From a virus, in the IMG/VR virus record IMGVR_UViG_3300001683_001688, positions 1-52,835 of that record: a stretch of 52,835 nt of DNA; one strand, written 5' to 3'. Each line of letters opens with the position of its first letter. Position 1 is the stretch's first letter. Below, in pieces: positions 41,392 through 48,620 of the stretch. A model generated the notes under the pieces. The model searched no databases. It was not told the DNA's origin and was given only the letters and a program-made list of their open reading frames with translations. The translations under genes were made by a program, and so were the position numbers.

Positions 41392-41694
41392 ATGAAAAAA
41401 CTTATTGAGTCTTTTTTTCACAAATTTATGATTTTAAAAAGAATTAAAGATCTTGAAAATCTAAATAGTGAAAGACAAAAAGAGATAGATCAGCTAAAGT
41501 TAATAACATTAAGTCAGACTACTGTTATTTCGAATCTAGCAAAAGTATATCATGATATGTATGAAACATTGGAAAAACTCTCTTATACACGTACGCGAGA
41601 TATAAATGATATGTCATATACTGATGCAGATATTGATCAAATATATAAAAATTTTATATCTAGCTGCACCTCAGATGATGATCTCTTAAACTAG
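41392..41694 (+). CDS. Coiled-coil hypothetical protein
   Basis: ATG four bases after the protease stop. 100 residues, largely helical (KRIKDLENLNSERQKEIDQL) with a short acidic tail. Weak N-terminal amphipathic helix. No family recognised. Confidence 0.55.
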   Translation: MKKLIESFFHKFMILKRIKDLENLNSERQKEIDQLKLITLSQTTVISNLAKVYHDMYETLEKLSYTRTRDINDMSYTDADIDQIYKNFISSCTSDDDLLN

Positions 41695-41722
41695 CATAAT
41701 AGTTATTGCTATAGGGGATATT

Positions 41723-41914
41723 ATGAAAAAAGGAATATTAGATAAAGTAACAGAGAAAGTTATATCACGAAAGCTTCTTGTATTCTTAACTGCAACAGGA
41801 TTAATGATGTGGTCAACACTCGACTCAGAGACATGGGGCCTTATTGCTATTTGCTATATCGGTGGTCAATCTGTGATTGATGCAGCTAAGATGTGGAGAC
41901 ATGGTGCAGACTAG
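41723..41914 (+). CDS. Small membrane protein, holin-like
   Basis: 63 residues with two hydrophobic segments (LLVFLTATGLMMW and WGLIAICYIGGQSVI) and a basic start, the layout of small class II holins. AGGGGA before the ATG. It lies with other membrane proteins (40672-42831), so a lysis cassette is possible though the endolysin is 30 kb upstream. Holin call is inferred. Confidence 0.5.
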   Translation: MKKGILDKVTEKVISRKLLVFLTATGLMMWSTLDSETWGLIAICYIGGQSVIDAAKMWRHGAD

Positions 41915-42314
41915 CCTGTGGCTTGTGTCTGTTAAGAGATTTTTAAAGCGTGCTTATGCGTGGTTTAAGAAAAATTGGCAGCTTGTAGTTGGATTTTGTC
42001 TTGCTGTTGTTCTCTTTGTTTTAGCAAGGGGTAAGTTTGACATATCTGCCTATCTAGAAAAAATTAGAGAGGGCTATGGCAGAGAGATAGACGCCATAGA
42101 TAAATCTCATAAGATAGAGCTTAAGAAGAGAGAAGAGGCTCTTAGGATACGAGATGAGAGTATTCGAGAAGCTGAGAAAAATCTTGATAAAAATATAATC
42201 AATCTTGAAGAGAGAAAGAGAAAGATCGCAGATGATCTCTTAAGAGATGAAAATTCAAATGATAAGATAGCAGAGGGATTGTCAGATATAACTGGAATTG
42301 ATATTCACGATTAA
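41901..42314 (+). CDS. Membrane-anchored coiled-coil protein
   Basis: One membrane helix (LVVGFCLAVVLFVLA) then a long charged coiled coil (residues about 55-125, rich in Glu, Lys, Arg). ATG 41901 overlaps the previous gene; GTG 41925 is a candidate as well. An inner-membrane spanin subunit would look like this, but no lipoprotein partner is clearly nested here. Confidence 0.6.
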   Translation: MVQTSLWLVSVKRFLKRAYAWFKKNWQLVVGFCLAVVLFVLARGKFDISAYLEKIREGYGREIDAIDKSHKIELKKREEALRIRDESIREAEKNLDKNIINLEERKRKIADDLLRDENSNDKIAEGLSDITGIDIHD

Positions 42315-42326
42315 TTCTCTATAGAA

Positions 42327-42332
42327 TATAAT
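42327..42332 (+). promoter_or_regulatory. Putative -10 just before the 42340 start
   Basis: TATAAT ends 7 bases before the ATG at 42340, which has no ribosome site. A transcript would begin at the start codon, that is, leaderless. Confidence 0.35.
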
Positions 42333-42339
42333 TCTTATT

Positions 42340-42831
42340 ATGAGACAATCACTTAAAACAATATTAGCTTTAACACTCTTGAGCTTTCTATCTTTTATTT
42401 TATGTTCTCCGTCATACGCTCAGGATTCTGATGTTGATGTAGAGGGGCTTGAGAGAATTGCATCAATTAGCACTGGAGACACTGCTCCGTTTTCTGGAAC
42501 TCTATTTAGCACAGCCGCTGCAGCTAGACTTCTTGCCGATCTAGAGACAGCAAATGAACTTTGTAGTATAAAATGTGATGAAGCAGTCGAGATTTCAAGA
42601 GCTGAGATGCAATACCAGCTTGATATTCTTCAAGCGTCAAAGGATGCAATTCAGGAGAGGTTTGATGCCACACTTGATATAAGGGATGATCAAATTGAAT
42701 TTTTAGAAAAGCACACTATGAAATCAGGAATTTCCCGAGAGATGTATTTTGGTGTAGGAGTTTTGGGAGGTGTTGCCTTGACCATAGGGTCTGCGTATGT
42801 TATTCATCTATCTATTAATGATAATCAATAA
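42340..42831 (+). CDS. Exported membrane protein with signal peptide and C-terminal helix
   Basis: Signal peptide ending CSPSYA with QDS after it, a periplasmic part with APFSGTLFSTAAAARLLADLE and two close cysteines (CSIKC), a coiled region, and a C-terminal membrane helix (FGVGVLGGVALTIGSAYVI). The APFSGxLxSxxAAAxLL pattern recurs in phage membrane proteins near lysis genes in my memory. No Shine-Dalgarno; see the -10 before it. Lysis-related role inferred. Confidence 0.65.
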   Translation: MRQSLKTILALTLLSFLSFILCSPSYAQDSDVDVEGLERIASISTGDTAPFSGTLFSTAAAARLLADLETANELCSIKCDEAVEISRAEMQYQLDILQASKDAIQERFDATLDIRDDQIEFLEKHTMKSGISREMYFGVGVLGGVALTIGSAYVIHLSINDNQ

Positions 42832-42875
42832 ATCTTTACATCAGTGTGGAATAATTATTAGTATGGAGTATTGGC

Positions 42876-44780
42876 ATGCAAGTCGTTGTTAAAAGATCAG
42901 CGCTTTTTACAGCGCTTAAAAATATTATAAGTGAAAATAGAACTGGTGAATCTGGAAGAATAGATGATATAATGAGAGATGCTGCTATGGGCGAAGAGCC
43001 CATAGAGGCAACCGAGCAAATGGCGACACAGCTATCAGTTGACATGCCAGATGTCTCCGACGTTGATTTTGTTCCTGCAACTATTGAACAGCTGTCAAGA
43101 TCAGCTTATGTAATTGCGAATGCAGTTCCGCCCGATGAAGTAGAGTGGTTCTATAGAATGCTTCATGATATGCTAGACCAATCTCTAGATAGAGATTCTA
43201 AAGTATCTGAAGAAGAGGTAGAAGAGATCGAGGTAGAAATAAATGAGTCTATTGTTAACAAGGTTATATCACTTCTTCTTGAGCAGGATGATGAGTGGAC
43301 TGATGATGAGCTTGATAGGATTGAAGTTGCTAAACATCAGGTTGAAGAATATCTAGAGTCAATTAATTTTGGACACTCAGAAAAAGAGATGCCATCTGGA
43401 AAAGTACTCAATCTTCCCTTTTGGCAAGCTATTATGAAACTATCTCTTGATGACACAATCGGGCCTAAAAGCCTAGACCCGAAGATTGCAGAAATTATAC
43501 TTGACTTATCATCAGAAGAGGCAGAAAGAGTTTTAGATATTATAAGAGAAACGTGGATGGGATATGCACGAATACCAGTTCCTAAGCAAGATCCAAATCA
43601 GATCGCAGTCAGACAGGTTCTTGCAAAAGAGCTAGATGTGCTACTCACACAATACACGTATTGGGATATAATAGACATATATGAAAAAAGATTATCAGAC
43701 GAGTCTACATCACCCGAGTGGTTTCAAGATCGTCTAAAACACAAAGATGGAGAGATGTGGAGAGTCGGAACAAGAGGTATGATTGACACTGTAAAGACTA
43801 GAATAAGATCTCCTGAAAAGAGAGAGAGAACTGACTTCACTGTTAAGTCAGGTCACTATAGAGAAGACACTGGTGATGATGAAGATATAGCGACGTCGAG
43901 CGGAATGTCTGAGGAAGAACGGCTTAAGACTCTAGATTCTCTTGCGCCGCTCTTTGGATTTAGAAATGCAAGCGGTCTTCGCCAATGGAGAATGAAATTT
44001 CCAGAAGCAATCTTTAAATCTGTAATAGGGTCAGAGGGCGGAATCAAAGCATATGAAGGATATTCCGACGTAGTATTTGATTACCTTTCAGCCCTTTTAG
44101 ACAATCTATCTGATGCGGTCGCACAAGTTTCTGAAAATCTAGAAGATGCAGCTGAGAAAGATCCTGATAACGAAGATATTTCTGAAACGCTAAAAGCACT
44201 CCAGCAAATTGATATAGATCTTGTGGAGATAAAAGAGAAGAGGGATAATGATCCAGAAGAGGCTCTTGATACAACAATGCTATTGACCACACTCGGAGGC
44301 AAGGTTCTTAGACAGGTGTTTAGTACTTATTTTTACAGAAATGAGTTTATAGATTATGCCAGGGAGATGATGAAACATATGACCGCATCTATAGCTGGTA
44401 TGGGAGTTAATTCTAAAACAGCAAAAGGCTTTGCAAAGATGTTTAACGGAGAGGTTGCTCTTCAGCTGTTTAACTCTGGTGCAAGGCAGATGGAGAAGTT
44501 GAAAGCAGGCGGTATAACATCTGAGATATATACACAATCACTTTCAGTTGCGGAGAGATTTAATAAAGATTTTTTTGGAGGCAAGCGTCTTAAAGATGTC
44601 AAGGCGACATTTATGAAGCTGCTTAAAGATGATGCCAAGTTGCAAAAAGCATTACTACATGCAATTCCAGACGCTCTATCTTGGGGAAAGATAGAAAGAG
44701 AGAACCCGCAGCTTAAAGTACAATCTCCAGAAGACTTAGCTGAGCAAAAAATTAGAAAGTTAATCTCAGGAATGATTTAA
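42876..44780 (+). CDS. Large helical protein, possible internal virion protein
   Basis: 634 residues, mostly helical and acidic, without known motifs. N-terminus MQVVVKRSALFTALKNIISE contains a basic helix then ISE, as in other proteins here that may be cleaved and packaged. A repeated helical C-terminal region and DNP-type turns suggest structural use. GGAG precedes the ATG. Its TAA overlaps the ATG of the next gene. Function unknown. Confidence 0.65.
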   Translation: MQVVVKRSALFTALKNIISENRTGESGRIDDIMRDAAMGEEPIEATEQMATQLSVDMPDVSDVDFVPATIEQLSRSAYVIANAVPPDEVEWFYRMLHDMLDQSLDRDSKVSEEEVEEIEVEINESIVNKVISLLLEQDDEWTDDELDRIEVAKHQVEEYLESINFGHSEKEMPSGKVLNLPFWQAIMKLSLDDTIGPKSLDPKIAEIILDLSSEEAERVLDIIRETWMGYARIPVPKQDPNQIAVRQVLAKELDVLLTQYTYWDIIDIYEKRLSDESTSPEWFQDRLKHKDGEMWRVGTRGMIDTVKTRIRSPEKRERTDFTVKSGHYREDTGDDEDIATSSGMSEEERLKTLDSLAPLFGFRNASGLRQWRMKFPEAIFKSVIGSEGGIKAYEGYSDVVFDYLSALLDNLSDAVAQVSENLEDAAEKDPDNEDISETLKALQQIDIDLVEIKEKRDNDPEEALDTTMLLTTLGGKVLRQVFSTYFYRNEFIDYAREMMKHMTASIAGMGVNSKTAKGFAKMFNGEVALQLFNSGARQMEKLKAGGITSEIYTQSLSVAERFNKDFFGGKRLKDVKATFMKLLKDDAKLQKALLHAIPDALSWGKIERENPQLKVQSPEDLAEQKIRKLISGMI

Positions 44781-45187
44781 TGAGATTGTTAGAGTTCTTA
44801 AACAAGACTGGTGAAGCTTCTCTTCCAACAGGATCAGTCGAGATAGTGTTAGGGGCTCTAAGAACAACTGTTCCTGACCCCAGTCTGCCCATCGATGCAA
44901 ACATTTCAGATTGGATAACAGCCTCTGACCCAGAGAGACTCATAAAGACTTTTGTATTCGACACACCTGCACACGTGGCATATTTTGTAAGTGAATTAAT
45001 GCTATATCAAGAAGAGACTCATCATCATGCCAAGATCATTATAGATTTTAGAGATGTAACAGTAGAGACATATACACATGATATTAACTCAGTTACTAGA
45101 CAAGATATTGTACTAACAGAATTTTGTGATGAAATATATAATGATATCTCTTTTTTAGACTATGCGAGAAATAATGTCAGTAGATAA
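44780..45187 (+). CDS. Pterin-4a-carbinolamine dehydratase-like protein
   Basis: Residues about 50-120 match PCD/DCoH: QEETHHHAKIIIDFRDVTV with ETYTHD and LTEFCDEI after it, in the family order (two-His motif, then T-H-D, then a C-terminal helix). A 50-residue N-terminal extension begins MRLLEFLNKTGE. PCD dehydrates 4a-hydroxy-tetrahydropterin and may assist folate/pterin recycling, which could support ThyX; that role is inference. Start overlaps the preceding TAA. Confidence 0.7.
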   Translation: MRLLEFLNKTGEASLPTGSVEIVLGALRTTVPDPSLPIDANISDWITASDPERLIKTFVFDTPAHVAYFVSELMLYQEETHHHAKIIIDFRDVTVETYTHDINSVTRQDIVLTEFCDEIYNDISFLDYARNNVSR

Positions 45188-45557
45188 TGTTACAGTTTTT
45201 GTAAGTGAGTCAATATCAGATAAAATTGCCATGGACCAGTTTTACGATAATATCGAAACACAAGACGTAAATGTTACAATTAATACTGGCACGACTACAG
45301 TATCTGGAAGAATGATATCACTTAGAGTTGATAGTTCTTGGAATTCATCTCTTAGCGTAAAGTTTGTAACAAGCGCAGACGATGTTTCAAAAATGATGTT
45401 TTCTAAGTCTATAGAGTCAATAGATTTCACATCTGGAACAGATAGAAAAGATATTAAATCTTTTAATAACGTCGCCTTGATATCTCAGCAATTTGATATA
45501 GATTACAAAAACAATCAGTGCATATACGAGTTTATATTTGAGATGCATAATATTTAA
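45174..45557 (+). CDS. Hypothetical beta-rich protein
   Basis: Start ATG 45174 or 45162, both inside the end of the pterin gene. About 127 residues of strand-rich sequence (DNVTVFVSESISDKIAMDQF, VNVTINTGTTTVSGRMISL). No motif. Possibly a tail or baseplate part. Confidence 0.55.
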   Translation: MSVDNVTVFVSESISDKIAMDQFYDNIETQDVNVTINTGTTTVSGRMISLRVDSSWNSSLSVKFVTSADDVSKMMFSKSIESIDFTSGTDRKDIKSFNNVALISQQFDIDYKNNQCIYEFIFEMHNI

Positions 45558-45574
45558 CATTAACGGAGAACACC

Positions 45575-45763
45575 ATGGCTTCAGGCAAAAACGAAAAATT
45601 TAAGTTTGACAAGTTTATAAAAAATATTGTTGAAAGAGAAGAAAGCGGTAGACAAAGAGTGGCAGATCATTTTGAAGGACAGGAAGAGCTTCCTCAAAGA
45701 AAATATAATAAGCTATACAGAGAGCTCTGGCAGAATTCAACAAGATTTAGGAGAAAAAAGTGA
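45575..45763 (+). CDS. Small basic conserved protein
   Basis: 62 residues, strongly basic, with GRQRVADHFEGQEELPQRKY and YRELWQNSTRFRRKK. AACGGAG before the ATG. I recall such small proteins in large phage genomes without function. Nucleic-acid binding possible. Its end overlaps the next GTG. Confidence 0.6.
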   Translation: MASGKNEKFKFDKFIKNIVEREESGRQRVADHFEGQEELPQRKYNKLYRELWQNSTRFRRKK

Positions 45764-46410
45764 GCAGAATAGATTTAAATACTCCTGATGATATTATTTC
45801 ATTTTTGAGAATTCTCGCAGAAGAGAGTGTAGATCATGCGCAAGAAATGCTTTCTAACAAATTGAAGAAAGATGAAAAGGTGTATGGCAAGCTCGACGAG
45901 GTCGATCCCCCTGAGGATGATGAATCAGCGGGTGATGCACCAGCTGAAGATGAGGAAGATGAGGTTATAACAACAGAAGATGAGACAGCTAGTCTAGAAG
46001 TCTCTATGGATAGTATATCTGACGCTATTAAGCAACTAAGAAGTGGAAGATCTGTTGATGACAGCGCAATGAAGACACAGCTTAGGACATATTTTAATAG
46101 ACTAGAAGAGACAGAGAGAGAGGCGCTTTTAGCATTTTTAACAGCATTCTCTGGGATACTAACTGGTGTTGCATCTGGCGAGAATGCTCCTGACCCTAGC
46201 GACTCTCCATATAATATTACGATGACTCACACAGGCGAAGAAGAGACTGTTAATATCTCTGAGCCAGTAACTGATGAAGAGGATATTGAAGTAGATGAGG
46301 AAGAAGATACTTCTAGCGAGCCTGCAGATAAGCCACCTATAAAGGCTGGAGCTAAAAGGCAGTCTCTTCAAGAAATTAGAAAGAAAGTTAGAGAATTAAT
46401 GACATCCTGA
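45760..46410 (+). CDS. Acidic protein with LAE site
   Basis: GTG start overlaps the previous gene. 216 residues: a helical start with FLRILAEES, two acidic regions (about 45-75 and 165-195), and a central helical domain with AMKTQLRTYFNRLEETERE. The C-terminus SLQEIRKKVRELMTS repeats the basic amphipathic helix seen at N-termini of other genes. Likely scaffold or internal protein; no family recognised. Confidence 0.6.
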   Translation: MSRIDLNTPDDIISFLRILAEESVDHAQEMLSNKLKKDEKVYGKLDEVDPPEDDESAGDAPAEDEEDEVITTEDETASLEVSMDSISDAIKQLRSGRSVDDSAMKTQLRTYFNRLEETEREALLAFLTAFSGILTGVASGENAPDPSDSPYNITMTHTGEEETVNISEPVTDEEDIEVDEEEDTSSEPADKPPIKAGAKRQSLQEIRKKVRELMTS

Positions 46411-46413
46411 TAG

Positions 46414-46442
46414 TTGTACATTTTAAAATTAAATGTTATAAT
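46414..46442 (+). promoter_or_regulatory. Sigma70-like promoter: TTGTAC-17-TATAAT
   Basis: TTGTAC at 46414-46419 and TATAAT at 46437-46442 with a 17-base spacer. The ATG at 46448 lies 5 bases beyond the -10, so the transcript would be leaderless unless the start is elsewhere. Confidence 0.55.
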
Positions 46443-46447
46443 AATTT

Positions 46448-46633
46448 ATGGAAAAAATAAATGTAAGTTTGCCGCAAGGTGGAGATCTTGAGGTTCATAT
46501 TACTCCTGACTTTATTGCAAAAATTAAAGAACACTTCAATCTTGACTCCACTGAAAGTGTGAGTCATGATCATATAAGAATGTTTATATACGGAAGTGTT
46601 AAAAATGCTGTTGACAAAGCTGAGAAACACTAA
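46448..46633 (+). CDS. Small conserved phage protein
   Basis: 61 residues, with LPQGGDLEVHITPDFIAKIKEHF and DHIRMFIYGSVKNAV; a familiar unnamed phage protein in my memory. No ribosome site precedes its ATG, and a promoter -10 ends five bases away. Short, two helices plus a strand pair. Function unknown. Confidence 0.6.
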   Translation: MEKINVSLPQGGDLEVHITPDFIAKIKEHFNLDSTESVSHDHIRMFIYGSVKNAVDKAEKH

Positions 46634-46675
46634 GTCAATAGAGAGAAGCGACATAATTATATCCAGGTAGGAATT

Positions 46676-47986
46676 ATGAATTCTTCTGAGAGACTTTTAG
46701 TAGAGGCTATAAATCAAAGTATATGTGTGCTAGACGAGAAGAGACAACACGAGTATGGTTCCCAAAAGCACCTCGATGAACTTGATAATCTAATAGGGGA
46801 TATTAGAGATCTTAAAGATTCATTAAGGAAAGGTCCAGACAGATTTAAGCATAGAAAAGAGATGCACAGGCTTCAAGATGCTATCGGAGCGATTCGCTAT
46901 CTCAAAAGTGTAGCAAAGAGATCTGGAATTAATAACGGTCTACTTGCTGAGGGTGGATTAAAGGCACCAGAGCTAACTGGAGATGTGATACTTGATCCTC
47001 AAACTGCAGAGGCGGCAGTTGACTCATACATTAGCGTAATTGAAATGTGGAATTCTCAACATCTTTCTCAGGCTGGTTTAGATCCAGTAACGCCGGTTAG
47101 GGCAGTTGGATCAACGTCGTATTATGACATCGACTCTCCTGAAGAAGTTTACGGCGATGTCGATTATCTTGTCTCGTTTCCAGTTGAAGTAGAAGAAAAC
47201 TCAACAGAGAAAGAGATTAGGGACGCAGAGAATAGAGTTAAAAGAGAATACGAGAAGGAATTTGTAAAATTTTTGAGAACATCGCGAGAGGTTCAACAAT
47301 ATGCAAATGTTGATGCGACGCTTAGAAGCTCTCCTCTTCTTGTTATAGTAAAGCTACCTGATGGTGGATACGTCCAGGTTGATACAATTGTTACGTTCTC
47401 TAGGTTTATACCCAACGAAAGCGGCGAAGAATGGATGCCAGCAAGGTGGACACCAGAGAGAGGCAGAAAGGGATATACTATTGGACATCTATATACAGCT
47501 TTGGGCGGCTATTTTAATATGTCTATTGGTGATAGAGGCGTGCTAGCAAAGACACGAGACGGTAAAAGAGTCCCCTTCTCTCAGAGAAAAGGAACATCTT
47601 TATCTTCTATAAGCAGGAATATTCGCACATTTTTACGAGATATAGCTATTGAGATTGCTGGTGATGATGTTGTTGAGAATGAGTTGCTATTGAGATACCC
47701 TGGAGTTGATCCTGATAATATCACAATAGCAGATCTAGCAAAAGGGATACGCGGTCTGGCTTTAACTCTTGGGGGAGCCGGAGCTATCTCATCTTCTGAC
47801 GAGATGCTAGGGTCAATTCTTAATCTATATGCTGCTGGATTAAAGAAAAATATTGACAGTAAGCTTTCAAGAGGTCTTGATCAAAAGTCCTATGATAAGC
47901 TTAATAAACTTAACAGCACTGTATATACCATCGTAAGTGATGTGTTTTCAGGAGGAGACGTAGATAGTGGATTACTTCATATCTGA
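46676..47986 (+). CDS. Pol beta-fold nucleotidyltransferase
   Basis: Minimal nucleotidyltransferase motif: AVGSTSYYD with G145-S146, then YGDVDYLV (D161 and D163), and the third acid D236 in VQVDTIVTF. 436 residues, with a helical N-terminus (residues 1-90) and a C-terminal helical region. Such enzymes add nucleotides to RNA, protein or small molecules; the substrate cannot be told. Its end overlaps the GTG of a metallophosphoesterase, which overlaps the multidomain gene at 48617. Confidence 0.75.
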   Translation: MNSSERLLVEAINQSICVLDEKRQHEYGSQKHLDELDNLIGDIRDLKDSLRKGPDRFKHRKEMHRLQDAIGAIRYLKSVAKRSGINNGLLAEGGLKAPELTGDVILDPQTAEAAVDSYISVIEMWNSQHLSQAGLDPVTPVRAVGSTSYYDIDSPEEVYGDVDYLVSFPVEVEENSTEKEIRDAENRVKREYEKEFVKFLRTSREVQQYANVDATLRSSPLLVIVKLPDGGYVQVDTIVTFSRFIPNESGEEWMPARWTPERGRKGYTIGHLYTALGGYFNMSIGDRGVLAKTRDGKRVPFSQRKGTSLSSISRNIRTFLRDIAIEIAGDDVVENELLLRYPGVDPDNITIADLAKGIRGLALTLGGAGAISSSDEMLGSILNLYAAGLKKNIDSKLSRGLDQKSYDKLNKLNSTVYTIVSDVFSGGDVDSGLLHI

Positions 47987-48620
47987 TATGCACTTTGGCC
48001 ACAAGAAGATTATAGGATATTGTAATCGACCGTGGAAAACTGTTCAGGAGATGAACGATGGTATCGTTAGGAGGTGGAATCATAGCATAACAGACGGAGA
48101 TAGAGTGTTCGTTGTGGGTGATGTTTTCCTCATGGATCCAAAAGATGCCACACCTATCGTCAATTCTCTTAACGGCTATAAGATTTTAATAGCTGGAAAT
48201 CACGATAGAAGCGAAAAGACAATGCTGGCTTGCGGGTTTGATGAGTATCACAGGGAGTATGACTATATGCTTGAAGGATTTGGCCCAGGCCTGCTTAATC
48301 ACTATCCCCTCCCTGACACTGTTATAGTAGATAGAGGCTACAGCTTTATGGTTCACGGTCACATTCACGATCCTCCAATGATAAGAGGATTAAAGATAAA
48401 TGTCGCTGTAGACGTTAATGATTTTAAGCCTGTGTCAGAGTTGAATCTAATGGAGGTGATGCCCCTGCTCACGAATAAGTCTGAACAAGAGGTGTTTGAC
48501 GTTAGCATAGTTGACGGAAGAGTAGAAGCAAAGATACTTATTGATTCAGCTGACTTCTCCGGTGTATCTGATACTGTATACAGAATGCTTAAGCAATATT
48601 ATAAGAAGGGAAAACGATGA
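47967..48620 (+). CDS. Calcineurin-like metallophosphoesterase
   Basis: Complete metal motifs: ISDMHFGH (D7, H9), VVGDVFLMD, AGNHDRS and VHGHIHD. 217 residues, single domain. Start GTG 47967 within the end of the nucleotidyltransferase gene, ribosome site GGAGGA upstream. Its TGA overlaps the ATG at 48617. MPE-family phosphatases heal nucleic-acid ends in Pnkp-type repair systems; that role is inferred here from the neighbours. Confidence 0.85.
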   Translation: MDYFISDMHFGHKKIIGYCNRPWKTVQEMNDGIVRRWNHSITDGDRVFVVGDVFLMDPKDATPIVNSLNGYKILIAGNHDRSEKTMLACGFDEYHREYDYMLEGFGPGLLNHYPLPDTVIVDRGYSFMVHGHIHDPPMIRGLKINVAVDVNDFKPVSELNLMEVMPLLTNKSEQEVFDVSIVDGRVEAKILIDSADFSGVSDTVYRMLKQYYKKGKR

